A DNA stretch of 64,000 bases from Saccharomyces mikatae IFO 1815 (taxonomy: Eukaryota > Ascomycota > Saccharomycetes > Saccharomycetales > Saccharomycetaceae), in contig NC_079257.1 of NCBI RefSeq assembly GCF_947241705.1, positions 1 through 64,000 of the forward strand. The letters are read 5' to 3'. The notes below the pieces were generated by a model. The model was given only the letters and a program-made list of their open reading frames with translations, made no database searches and was not told the origin of the DNA. Below are positions 9,777 through 19,290 of the stretch, one piece after another. Each line of letters begins with the position of its first letter. The first letter of the stretch is position 1. Made by a program: the position numbers and the translations under genes.

Positions 9777-10472
9777 ATGTCAGCTTGTCCTTGCAACATT
9801 GTTATACTTCCAGTCAAGGTTTTGAAGAATTCATCTAGAAATACAAAGTATAGCTTGTATACAACAATTAATCGAGGATATGATGTTCCAAGGTTTAAAT
9901 ATGGCATAATAGTTAGCCCTCGAGTGCACAGCCTTGAAACTTTATTCAATGATTTGGGTTTTGACAAGAATATAGAAAGATCCTTGTTTTACTTATTATT
10001 AAATGATCCTGTCTTGGCGTACCCTAATTTCTATGAAAATTTTGAACAGTTTAGATGTGAAGCAAATGAAGATTTACCTCTGCGGACATATTATATTCCG
10101 AAGTTCCAGTTTTTGGCTTATGCATTCGATTCAGAGCATGTCCTAGCAACCATTGGCTACAAACCAAACAATAAGGAGAGTTATGAGATCACAGGATTTA
10201 CGTCCATGGGCAATGGCTGTGACATCAAACTATTTAATTACAGTGTAGTTCATATGATGCGATTCCATAAATGCAAGAGATTGGTTGCAGACATAATCAT
10301 GGAGCATGACCTATTAGGTTATTATGAAAAGAAGCTCGGCTTTGTAGAGATGCAAAGATTCAAAGTTCTCAAAGAGAAGAATCAACCAAAATTATTTGAC
10401 GATCAAGTAGAGTGTACTAAAGACTTCCATGTGATCAAAATGATTAAAGAGTTGAAAAGTCATATATTATAA
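9777..10472 (+). CDS. RMD6: RMD6 homologue, GNAT-like protein needed for sporulation
   Basis: A 231-residue protein matching S. cerevisiae Rmd6 (YEL072W, also 231 residues), reported as required for sporulation, with unknown biochemical role. I chose ATG 9777 because it gives the known N-terminus MSACPCNIV and exact length; the frame opens further upstream only through non-ATG codons. The C-terminal half looks like a GNAT acetyltransferase fold: a strand around HVLATIGYKP, a glycine turn at TSMGNG in the place of the acetyl-CoA loop, then a terminal GYYEKKLGFVEM segment typical of GNAT motif B. Acetyltransferase activity is my inference. The following gene is DLD3, as on S. cerevisiae chromosome V. 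Confidence 0.93.
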   Translation: MSACPCNIVILPVKVLKNSSRNTKYSLYTTINRGYDVPRFKYGIIVSPRVHSLETLFNDLGFDKNIERSLFYLLLNDPVLAYPNFYENFEQFRCEANEDLPLRTYYIPKFQFLAYAFDSEHVLATIGYKPNNKESYEITGFTSMGNGCDIKLFNYSVVHMMRFHKCKRLVADIIMEHDLLGYYEKKLGFVEMQRFKVLKEKNQPKLFDDQVECTKDFHVIKMIKELKSHIL

Positions 10473-12530
10473 ACGATGCACTATTGTTTCTTTTTCACAC
10501 TCAAGCACAATAAACTGTACGTTACCTGATGAACAGAGTGTAAATAACGTTATTCAGTAAAGAGAAATGGGGTCTTAGTTACAATGTCAAAAGTTTGAAA
10601 TTAAGATAAAATTGAGAACTTACATATAAAACAGTATGTACCGTTATTTTCTTCAAACAATATTGATAATAAAATTTAAACCGTTGGTTCTCCCAAATTA
10701 TTATATAATTTATTACATAGTCCTATCAAAAGCGGACCCATTAGAATTGATGTATCAATAATAATAGCATCTATAAAAGCTGCGTTATAAAGACCTCTAT
10801 GTGCATTTCAAATGGTTTTGGGATTGTTCATCAAATAAAATGGTAATCATCTATATACTACAATTACCAGAATCATTAGTGTTAGAAGAGCGCTTGTGAG
10901 ATATAATTTATCGATGATTTTTCACTTCCTCAAGGCAAAAAAGATCTCTACAGTTCATGGATTGTACATTTCATTTCCCCATTCTTCAAGTTGATCAATT
11001 ATAATTTTGAAATTATTTTTCAAATATTATTTTTCAAATATTATTTTGGGTTTATATGATTGGTATCTTCTGAGAAATTCTCAAATCAAAAATAATAGTA
11101 TTGTCAGACCTTGGATATGCTGGGACTCACAATATCAAAGCTATTTTCGGCAAGATGAGCATTTAAAAACCATCAATAGCCAGTTTTCAAAATTAATCCG
11201 TAATCTTTTCAATACTCTAGAATGTTTAATTGACATTACCAGGTTTATGCAGTAAAAATAATAACCTTCCGTCACCATGAAACATAACGATTTTTCCTTA
11301 TATCCACTATTAATACTTTCTTTTAAAAATGCCACAGTAAGTGTTCAAAACTCATATATGGAGGATCTAGTCAAAGGTATGATGGTTAAAGAACAGCAAT
11401 AAAAATAAAAGAGAAAAAGCCACACAACGACAATAGAATAGTAAAGCTGGAAGTCGTTGGTGCAGCAAGTACCATAGTTATAAAAAAAAAGCAACAATGA
11501 AATGACCAACAACCATTCATATCTACTCTTTTGAGATTTATTTCCTCTACTTATATAACAAAACACCATGAATATGAGGTGGAAAGCGTATTCCAGGGCC
11601 AATTACAATAAACAAAGTTCCCAATATTCTAATTTCACCGAGCAAGAGCCATCTTTTTGGTACTTAAAGGGAACAGTTAAGGGTTCTTGGATGGGCGGCT
11701 TTCAGAGGCAGATTTATCGATTACTAAAGCGTGAATATAATGTCATTCTTTTTTTTATGAAAATAAAAATCTTTTACAGTTGAGCGAGAACCTCGTGAGC
11801 TTTGATTCACTATATCCATTCATAGAGTTCCACTCGATCGTTATGAGTACCTTTCCGTATGAAAAGTAAAAACAACTGTAAACTCTCCTAAAAGGTCCCG
11901 GATACATGAGAACTGTGTCCACCCTCAAGCACCACATCATTATTTCATTCGTAAACCCTGCTCAACGCATAGAGACCGTTGACCCACTCTTGACTACGCG
12001 TGGTGTGCTTATGAATGCATCATTAGAGAACGTATTGGTAGGAAAATTACGGACCATCGTCATTATACGAAAGAGTCTCGAAGTAACACAATCACTGGTC
12101 ATTACTAATTACTTTATCAACCCTTTAAATTTATCGTTTGTTTGCATAGAGGAAATTTGAACGAATAAAAGTGGTTGAAAGACCAGTACACAGAAACAAG
12201 GATTTCCTCACGGGAATCCGAGGAAAAGAACTATTTAGTAAGTCAAGTCTGCAAGCACCTCACTCATTTACTATGGTTCGTTTCCACTTTAACATCCCTC
12301 GTACTTTCTAAAGAGCTCCCGAAGTAATATGAGATACGATCTTTGGTTTATATACTACTGAAAGCATCAAAATCACCAAAATAACCAAAATCATCAGCAG
12401 TGTCTATATGAATAGCACGTTTTATGGTATTTATTTTCCGTTTCTATTTTTTTGCGTGATCATCAAGTGTGGGATATTGTCTACAGTTATCTAAAAGAAT
12501 GACTATTTCGAGCGGATGACGCCGTTTCCC
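10473..12530. other. Long intergenic region between RMD6 and DLD3
   Basis: About 2.1 kb of AT-rich DNA; S. cerevisiae has a gap of similar size between these genes. The only open frame with any promoter-like context is 11568-11783 (71 codons, preceded by CTTATATAAC), with no family I recognise. I see no LTR, tRNA or intact gene; it may hold decayed coding sequence. Confidence 0.45.
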
Positions 12531-12537
12531 ACAGTTA

Positions 12538-12559
12538 GTGACCGCCAGATCTAAGTCAC
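12538..12559. promoter_or_regulatory. Paired retrograde-response R-boxes upstream of DLD3
   Basis: GTGAC at 12538-12542 and GTCAC at 12555-12559 form a divergent pair with a 12-bp spacer, 155-176 bp before the DLD3 ATG. GTCAC is the R-box bound by the Rtg1-Rtg3 heterodimer, and S. cerevisiae DLD3 is a known retrograde-response gene. The second box overlaps an ACGCGT motif (12558-12563). Confidence 0.6.
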
Positions 12560-12618
12560 GCGTAATATCAAAGAGGAAACTGAAAGATTGTAGGTGTGTG
12601 TACAAGTGATCTTCTGCA

Positions 12619-12626
12619 TATATAAC
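12619..12626 (+). promoter_or_regulatory. TATA box of DLD3
   Basis: TATATAAC lies 88-95 bp before the DLD3 start and downstream of the R-boxes, a usual arrangement for a regulated promoter. Confidence 0.55.
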
Positions 12627-12713
12627 AGACAAGCTTGAAGCGGGGTGCCAAAATGCTCGTAGATAATTTTGTTACCTTGAAACCAAAGACAGCATAGCAT
12701 ACATATAAGAATT

Positions 12714-14204
12714 ATGACGGTTGCAAATCCTATTGCTCAGTTAACTGCTGAGGCATACCCAAAAGTCAAGAGAAACACTGATTTTAAAGTGCCCGATTCA
12801 GCAGACTTGGCGTATTTTCGTTCGATTTTGTCCAACGATGAAATCTTAAACTCTCAGGCTCCTGAGGAGCTTGCTTCCTTCAACCAAGATTGGATGAAAA
12901 AGTATAGAGGCCAGTCCAATTTAATTCTCTTGCCAAAGTCCACTGACAAAGTGTCCAAAATTATGAAATACTGTAACGATAAGAAACTGGCGGTGGTACC
13001 ACAAGGTGGTAACACTGACTTAGTTGGAGCGTCTGTTCCGGTATTTGATGAAATTGTTCTTTCTTTGAGAAATATGAACAAAGTCAGAGACTTTGATCCA
13101 GTTAGCGGGACTTTCAAATGTGACGCGGGAGTCATTATGCGTGATGCGCATCAATTTTTACACGACCATGACCACATCTTCCCATTGGACCTTCCCTCGA
13201 GAAACAACTGTCAAGTGGGCGGCGTGGTCTCAACAAATGCAGGTGGTTTGAACTTCTTAAGATATGGCTCGCTACACGGTAATGTTTTGGGTTTGGAGGT
13301 AGTGCTACCCAACGGTGAGATTATTAGCAATATCGATGCCTTAAGGAAGGACAATACTGGTTATGACTTGAAACAGTTATTCATCGGAGCAGAAGGTACT
13401 ATCGGTGTCATTACTGGTGTATCTATAGTTGCAGCAGCAAAACCAAAGGCTTTGAATGCCGTTTTTTTTGGTATTGAGGATTTTGATACTGTTCAGAAAC
13501 TATTTGTCAAGGCTAAAAGTGAACTATCGGAGGTTTTGTCTGCCTTTGAATTCATGGACCGTGGTTCCATTGAATGTACGATAGAATATTTGAAAGATTT
13601 GCCTTTCCCTTTGAAGAACCAACACAACTTTTATGTTCTTATTGAAACTTCAGGCTCTAACAAAAGACATGATGACGAAAAGCTGACCGCTTTCCTCAAA
13701 GATACAGTAGACTCCAAGTTGATTTCAGAGGGTATGATGGCCAAGGACAAAGCTGATTATGATAGACTTTGGACTTGGAGGAAATCTGTTCCAACTGCTT
13801 GTAATTCTTACGGTGGTATGTACAAGTATGACATGTCACTTAAATTAAAAGATCTATACTCCGTATCTGCAGCTGTGACAGAGAGGTTGAATGCAGCTGG
13901 TTTAATTGGTGATGCACCAAAACCAGTTGTTAAGTCATGCGGTTATGGACATGTCGGTGACGGAAACATTCATTTGAATATTGCGGTAAGAGAATTTACA
14001 AAACAGATTGAAGACTTACTGGAACCATTCGTTTATGAATATATCGCATCAAAGAAAGGTTCCATCAGTGCCGAACATGGAATTGGTTTCCATAAGAGAG
14101 GTAAACTACACTACACCAGAAGTGATATTGAGATAAGATTTATGAAGGATATTAAACGTCACTACGATCCAAATGGAATCATGAATCCATACAAGTACAT
14201 TTGA
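12714..14204 (+). CDS. DLD3: D-2-hydroxyglutarate-pyruvate transhydrogenase / D-lactate dehydrogenase
   Basis: A 496-residue cytosolic FAD enzyme of the D-lactate/2-hydroxyglutarate dehydrogenase family, equal in length to S. cerevisiae Dld3. It oxidises D-2-hydroxyglutarate to 2-oxoglutarate with transfer to pyruvate, forming D-lactate. The N-terminal half is the FAD-binding PCMH fold with QGGNTDLVG at 97-105 and a GAEGTIGVITG turn. The C-terminal half carries metal and substrate histidines in GYGHVGDGNIH (410-420) and in SAEHGIG (His455). No mitochondrial presequence is evident, unlike Dld1 and Dld2, which fits the cytosolic isozyme. Paired R-boxes upstream predict control by Rtg1/Rtg3, whose gene RTG3 lies at 30877-32337. 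RMD6 precedes it as on S. cerevisiae chromosome V. Confidence 0.95.
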   Translation: MTVANPIAQLTAEAYPKVKRNTDFKVPDSADLAYFRSILSNDEILNSQAPEELASFNQDWMKKYRGQSNLILLPKSTDKVSKIMKYCNDKKLAVVPQGGNTDLVGASVPVFDEIVLSLRNMNKVRDFDPVSGTFKCDAGVIMRDAHQFLHDHDHIFPLDLPSRNNCQVGGVVSTNAGGLNFLRYGSLHGNVLGLEVVLPNGEIISNIDALRKDNTGYDLKQLFIGAEGTIGVITGVSIVAAAKPKALNAVFFGIEDFDTVQKLFVKAKSELSEVLSAFEFMDRGSIECTIEYLKDLPFPLKNQHNFYVLIETSGSNKRHDDEKLTAFLKDTVDSKLISEGMMAKDKADYDRLWTWRKSVPTACNSYGGMYKYDMSLKLKDLYSVSAAVTERLNAAGLIGDAPKPVVKSCGYGHVGDGNIHLNIAVREFTKQIEDLLEPFVYEYIASKKGSISAEHGIGFHKRGKLHYTRSDIEIRFMKDIKRHYDPNGIMNPYKYI

Positions 14205-15094
14205 ACTTGGTTCATTAGTAGCTTCCGAAGAGCTAGACTTTTCGTTTACAATTTTATAGATTTAGTTATATATATAAATATATATATCAATTGTTAATTG
14301 GTCAAAATTAATAGGGTACAAAAATGTACATCATGGGCTGTTTGTTCTGAACAAATCTTGGAGTAACATTAAGCCTAAGAGACATTCTATTTGGAAAGTT
14401 CATGTTTCGCAACGAGGTAGCTTCTAATTGCTTACTCCGACAAGTGTTACTCCATTTCTCCGACTGTCCTAGATAGTCTATACTTTATTCAACTCGAAAT
14501 AGCAATTTGATTATAGGTATAACCCTAATTTCTTAATTCAAACGCACACTAAAATTCTCTAGTCTTTTTTTCAAAATAATGACCAGAATCCATTGAAAAC
14601 CAAATTGTCTACTTTCAAATATGAATAAACTACTTTTAGCATTCTCCAAGCTACAGTGGTTATACTATTGCTCCCATTATTTTCAGGATACCTTCAGTGA
14701 CAGATGACTTATACTCTAGTTACTCCTAAATTTCCCTGCACTATTTTATTAGTTTTCCTTCAAAATAAATATATTTATGAAGCAAAAAAATGAATGTATT
14801 TACTGGCTTACTCTTAATTAGGTGCTTTACTTAGTTTTCGATTCCCACGCTTATTCCTTGTAAGAGTCGAGTCGAAACAATAACCTTAATAGACCTTAGA
14901 ACATATTTAAGTTCAACAATCATTCAGCGAAAAACTTTAGAGCAACTAAAATTGGTAGGGAATTGCCAAAGAATATTTTCTTCGATTTTGTTTTACTTTT
15001 TTATACAAGGTGTTTCATCTCCAGAAAACCAAAATTCAGCTTAACATATTCTAAGCATTGAATATCAATGAGATATACTCCATCACTCTCCCTA
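14205..15094. other. AT-rich intergenic region after DLD3
   Basis: About 890 bp, very AT-rich, with a TATATATAAATATATATATCA-like low-complexity run near 14263-14289 acting as probable terminator region of DLD3. I see no gene here. Confidence 0.4.
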
Positions 15095-16020
15095 TCAAGG
15101 ACCTTGGATAACAGTGTTAATAATCGCACGCTTTGGTAGGACCCTCAAACTTGAATCTGTGTTTAATAAAAAGTAGGATGTTGATTTTTCCTGAAGCAAC
15201 CAATTGCACAGTATCACTGTAGTCATCAAAAGAACAACAGAAACATTTACTCAGACCCGTGTCCTTTCCACTCACTTTAGCGATTGAGAAGTTGGTATAG
15301 TCATCTCCCAGTCATATTTGAACCAAATTCCACCGGCTTTCAAGCTATTGAGGCCTGATATCTCTACACAACCCTGCTCCAGAATATTTAAAGATAATAT
15401 CTGCGAACTTTCCACCCAATTATTTTTCAATAGCACAATTCTTTAGCTCTTTGATGTTTGTTATCAGGTACATCGGAAAAACAATATCCTTTGCCCCAAA
15501 AGTATGTGCAACAGCAACTGTCAATAAACTCACAGGACCTGTCCCAAGAACGACCACAGTGGTTCCTAAACGTACATCTGCCAATTTTTTTGAATATACA
15601 CGTATAGACAAATGCTCTACACAATCACACTACTCATGACTTACGTTATGAAGTAGCTTGATAGAAAAATCTTCAGAGGATAAGTAATATCTCACCGATG
15701 TTCCGTCGGTGGGAGGTGTGGCAGCAAAGGTTGTGTAACGGCACAAGTTATATTTTTCTTTATTTATTTGGTCTAAAAAGTGTTTGGTACTCCGGGTTCT
15801 ACTGCCACTCCGTCACAGACTTCCACAACCTATGGCCTAAAACCATTAGCCTCTTTAACATGTATTTGGCAATACAATTGCTTCTATAGTAATAAAAATC
15901 CAAAACACAATCAATAGCAACCTTAGTAGCTACTTCATATAATGAAGTTGTTAATGGGAGGAACACGTCTCTAATCAGTGGCGATTCCGTGAACCTTTCT
16001 TAGAGCAACTGTAAGGTTAC
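15095..16020 (-). pseudogene. Decayed sorbitol/xylitol dehydrogenase (SOR/XYL2-like) pseudogene
   Basis: Translating the minus strand piecewise gives an ordered series of matches to the zinc-dependent polyol dehydrogenases Sor1/Sor2 (about 357 residues). From the 5' side: ALRKVHGIATD near 16000; FYYYRS and MVLGH (zinc-site region) near 15850; AVEPGVP near 15800; TTFAATPP and YYLSSEDF near 15700; KLADVRLGTTVVVLGTGPVS, the NAD-binding loop, near 15560; FSIAKVSGKD near 15270; and a final IQGP stop at 15095. The reading frame changes several times and stops interrupt it, including two in the stretch near 15760. The remaining 930 bp is shorter than an intact gene, so there are deletions too. No active site survives intact. 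S. cerevisiae has no SOR gene on chromosome II, so this is a lineage-specific relic. Confidence 0.85.
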
Positions 16021-16660
16021 TATTCTAGCACATCATTTTTCTACCTTCCTTCTTTTCCACTTTGTATATCTTTTCTAGGATGTTGTATTGCTTGAATATT
16101 AACGTTTCATACAAAAGTTTCAACACAGAGGAAACCAATAAAGGTGAATGGCTTGTTATCTTATTTTAGTACACTGGGTGCGGTGGAAATTCGCTGGTTA
16201 AGATATAGGTTTATGTGACTGAAGATGAGTAAAACAATAAGAGCTTTAAATGTCGAAGAGAAAAAAAATTAGAAAATTAAACAAAGAAGAAAGATTGCTG
16301 AACGGAATTTGTTTATTATTTCATCCCAAGAAGGACTATGTATGTTGAAACTATACTTATTGACACTTGTGCAACGACTTGCCATAAAAAAAAAATGAGG
16401 TAATTTAACAACAAGAGAAAGAGGAAAGAATAAGAAATTATAAGCTTTAGAGTTCATTATCTTCATAGAAAATACTTCTTTCATACTCTCAACACGCCCT
16501 TAAAAGAGAGATTGGCTCTGAGTTTATTCCTCTCGAAAAAAATGGCTCATAGCTGCCGTCACTGATCAAATAGTTTAATTTTACTATAAACATGTAGTTA
16601 ATTGTATTTATATCATTAAAAAAAAGCATTTTCTTTCCATTTTCGTTATTTTTCAATGCC
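16021..16660. other. Intergenic region between pseudogene and PAU9
   Basis: About 640 bp of AT-rich DNA without a recognisable gene; poly-A and poly-T runs are common. From about 16650 the sequence resembles the 3' flank of the first PAU gene (near 5200). Confidence 0.4.
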
Positions 16661-16692
16661 TATATAATTTCGTTCGTAAAAGGCGTCCGTTT

Positions 16693-17067
16693 CTATTTTG
16701 GAATGGCAGTGTAGATACCGTCCTTGGATAGAGCCTTGGAGATAGCTGGCTTTAATCTGGTAGAGTACCATGGGACACCGGTGATCATTCTGGTCACTTG
16801 GTCTGGAGCAACACCAGTCAACATGGTGGTGAAATCACCGTAGTTGAAGACAGCTTCAGCAACTTCGACTGGGTATGTTTCAGTTGGGTGGGCGGCTTGG
16901 AACAAGTAGTATTGCGCCAAGTGAGCTCTGATATCAGAGACGTAGACACCTAATTCGACCAAATTCACTCTTTCGTCAGATGGAGATAAAGTGGTGGTGG
17001 CTGGGGCAGCGGCAACACCGGCAGCGATAGCAGCAACACCGGCAGCAATTGAAGTTAATTTGACCAT
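16693..17067 (-). CDS. PAU9: Seripauperin (PAU family), PAU9 position
   Basis: A 124-residue seripauperin: a small secreted, probably cell-wall-associated mannoprotein of the SRP1/TIP1 family. It has a signal peptide (about 1-20), an Ala-rich AAAPATTT linker and the conserved domain from [10 protein letters not shown] to the C-terminus. It differs from the copy at 5234-5596 mainly in the linker and last residues, which suggests gene conversion of the mature domain. It occupies the position of YBL108C-A (PAU9), the last PAU before the unique genes of the left arm of chromosome II. A TATA box at 17159-17167 and an Upc2-type element at 17327-17333 predict anaerobic induction. Confidence 0.9.
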   Translation of the reverse strand: MVKLTSIAAGVAAIAAGVAAAPATTTLSPSDERVNLVELGVYVSDIRAHLAQYYLFQAAHPTETYPVEVAEAVFNYGDFTTMLTGVAPDQVTRMITGVPWYSTRLKPAISKALSKDGIYTAIPK

Positions 17068-17158
17068 TGTATTTGTTTTGTCTTTTACTGCTGATATAAG
17101 CCCTACTAGGAAGAAAAGAATGAAGGACTATTCATAAAGATAGATGGTCAAAGTAGCT

Positions 17159-17167
17159 CTATTTATA
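17159..17167 (-). promoter_or_regulatory. TATA box of PAU9
   Basis: TATAAATAG on the minus strand, 92 bp before the PAU9 ATG, conserved with the first PAU copy. Confidence 0.65.
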
Positions 17168-17326
17168 TGAACTTCTTAGCCAACTTCTCCTTCACAAACG
17201 AGGTATCACCTGGCGCCTGGCTTCTCTTCCTTCTCAAATGCCTCCATATCTCAACCTTTGCATCATATTCACTGTCGCTATAGAGATACACTTGTTCTTG
17301 AACGATGTGTGCATCCTTCATAAGTT

Positions 17327-17333
17327 TCGTATA
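17327..17333 (+). promoter_or_regulatory. Upc2-type element of PAU9
   Basis: TCGTATA about 260 bp upstream of PAU9, at the same relative place as in the first PAU promoter, within a block of shared flanking sequence that includes GGGGTGCCCAGG and GGACCCTCGTTCAGAAG. Confidence 0.5.
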
Positions 17334-17808
17334 TGAACGTATGTTTTATAGTGCTTATATTCATTCGTATGAGTGGAATGTAAGAATGCCAAATATAGGG
17401 GTGCCCAGGAGCTTCTGAAAACCTTTTTATCTGCCTGTGACTTCTTCAATCTTGGTCAAAGAGTATATTATCTCGATTTGATTTGGACCCTCGTTCAGAA
17501 GTTTATTGTTATAATCCCCCGGTTTACTCTAAACGATTGCCGCGCAAAATATCACTGTTTCTTTTCTTAGCTAAAATGAAACAGTATTCATGTGTTTGGA
17601 GTCGTATATTTTATCATCCTATGACGTTATTTCTTCTAAGTGAGTTTCCTCATAAAACCATGCAGTTGCAGTGCGCTGAATAGCAACTAATATTGAGGCA
17701 ACTCTGAGATTTAATGAGCGGCACCTGATAAAAAATGGTAACCCACTTTATAGCAGAGTTAAGGCATCGTGTATTGAGACCTTTGATGACTGGGTGAAAA
17801 GTTTTCTC

Positions 17809-18017
17809 CGCAAGGATTGATAATGTATTAGGATAATGAATGACGACGTATAGAACAGAAGCAGAAACAAGTCCATTTTTTATGTAGAATTGTCGATTCT
17901 CTTTTGTGGACTCATACACCCTCGAGGATAACTTTTAGTAGATTCTACATACCTAATAATATTACCTTTATCAACAATAGAATCCCAACAATTGTTTCAA
18001 AATTCACCAATCTCTCA
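17809..18017 (+). mobile_element. Truncated solo delta LTR (Ty1/Ty2 type)
   Basis: The last two thirds of a delta LTR. It begins at the internal block CGCAAGGATTGATAATGTA, continues through CCTCGAGGATAACTT and ATCAACAATAGAATCCCAAC, and ends in the usual TCTCA at 18017. The 5' end with TGTTGGAATA is missing and substitutions are many, so it is old. It lies 264 bp upstream of tRNA-Leu, as expected from Ty1/Ty2 targeting of Pol III genes. Confidence 0.85.
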
Positions 18018-18280
18018 AGATGATAGTCAGATCTCATTCCAACAAATGACGTATTGTGTCTGATTGCTTCGTATGATCATTAATTGATAAGTTATGAAAA
18101 ATAATAAGTCACCATCTAACAGTCTTCTATATTTCTTATATAGTATACAGGTAAGTAACAATCCGTGAATCAGGTTGATAATCCGTTTTGATTTAGTTTC
18201 CTGAGATTGAGTATATAAAAATTGTCGCAATGTTTATTTGTCAAGTATGCCTATAAGCGCGTAACATTCTAAGAATAGTC

Positions 18281-18364
18281 GGAGGGTTGGCCGAGTGGTC
18301 TAAGGCGGCAGACTTAAGATCTGTTGGACGGTTGTCCGCGCGAGTTCGAACCTCGCATCCTTCA
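18281..18364 (+). tRNA. tL(UAA)B1: tRNA-Leu (anticodon UAA)
   Basis: An 84-nt leucine tRNA with a long variable arm, from GGAGGGTTGG to CATCCTTCA. The acceptor arm pairs GGAGGGT with ATCCTTC, the anticodon loop CTTAAGA places TAA at 18315-18317, and the T arm GTTCGAACCTC holds the B box. There is no intron. A run of six T at 18370-18375 ends transcription. A tL(UAA) gene sits at this place on S. cerevisiae chromosome II. Confidence 0.97.
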
Positions 18365-18699
18365 TTAAATTTTTTGGATGTAGAATAATAACTAATCATA
18401 ACATCAATATAATAGAATATAGTTCAAATAAGAAATTATCGCTAGTGAAAGGAAGCAGTTCGCAATGCTAAATTAAAATTACATTTGGAAGTTTTCTGTC
18501 CTAAATATAGTGTGAATATCCCAGCACTCATTATACTGTTAAAAAACAATTATACCAACTAGATTAGATGCCATTATCAAGTGTACATAAATGCATTCTT
18601 TACCTAATAAAAGAAAAATAACAGGATAATGACTCTGACTCTTATATACAAGATCTTTGAAATGTTACACTAAGTTTAGTGAGTTAGAAGGGGAACCGT
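18365..18699. other. Intergenic region between tRNA-Leu and MIX23
   Basis: About 335 bp, AT-rich, holding the Pol III terminator and the MIX23 3' flank. Nothing else is visible. Confidence 0.45.
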
Positions 18700-19290
18700 T
18701 CAACTGTTGTTCTTGCAGAACTGTGCAAACTGTTTCAAGTAGTCTTCATTTTGCTCGCAGTTTTGCTTTAAAATCCCTTCCGTTGTTGAAGTTAAAATTT
18801 GCTCTATTCTTCTATTATTTGCCACCCAATCTGTTAAATTTGTCCAATCCCTATGTCGAGCTTCTTGTTCCTCTGCACGTTCCTTCGCAGCATATGGATC
18901 AATTCTTGCTTCTATAATTGGTTTCGCAGCGCTCTCCCCAGTATTACAGAACTTTTGATCAGTTTCAGCCTTCATTTCTGCTGCTTCTTTTTCGCAAAAT
19001 GAAATTATACTACTCCGTATTTGCCAATTCGGATATAATTCTTTCCTTAGAAATTCTTCACACCTATTTTCTCCATTAGAAGAGCTTTTTCTATAATTGT
19101 TTAATTTTTGTCTTATTATATCATCACTTCCATGTCTTAGAAACCTTAAAAATGAATCTATCAGGCTTGGATTTATACATCGTTCTCGTGTGACAGTGAC
19201 AGTAGGAAGTGGTGGTCCATCATTCGAAAAGGTCAGATTTGATTCGAGCAAGATTGGCGGCGCCGTAAAAGTACGCTTATTGTCAACCAT
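18700..19290 (-). CDS. MIX23: Mix23, mitochondrial intermembrane space CX9C protein
   Basis: A 196-residue protein matching S. cerevisiae Mix23 (YBL107C). It is a Mia40-dependent intermembrane-space protein reported to support mitochondrial protein import. No cleavable presequence is seen, as expected for such proteins. Cysteines lie in RERCINPSL near residue 39, in the NRCEEFLRK and ISFCEKEAAE segments, and in paired C-terminal positions in LKQNCEQNEDYLKQFAQFCKNNS, where CX13C spacing is visible. The ATG gives the expected N-terminus MVDNKRTFTAPP. It is the first unique gene of the chromosome II core and is divergent from nothing; SRO77 lies upstream in the same orientation. Confidence 0.92.
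   Translation of the reverse strand: MVDNKRTFTAPPILLESNLTFSNDGPPLPTVTVTRERCINPSLIDSFLRFLRHGSDDIIRQKLNNYRKSSSNGENRCEEFLRKELYPNWQIRSSIISFCEKEAAEMKAETDQKFCNTGESAAKPIIEARIDPYAAKERAEEQEARHRDWTNLTDWVANNRRIEQILTSTTEGILKQNCEQNEDYLKQFAQFCKNNS

Noticed and set aside
15420-15624. Two short minus-strand frames (63 and 65 codons) as small genes
   Set aside because: Both are pieces of the SOR/XYL2-like pseudogene read in different frames.
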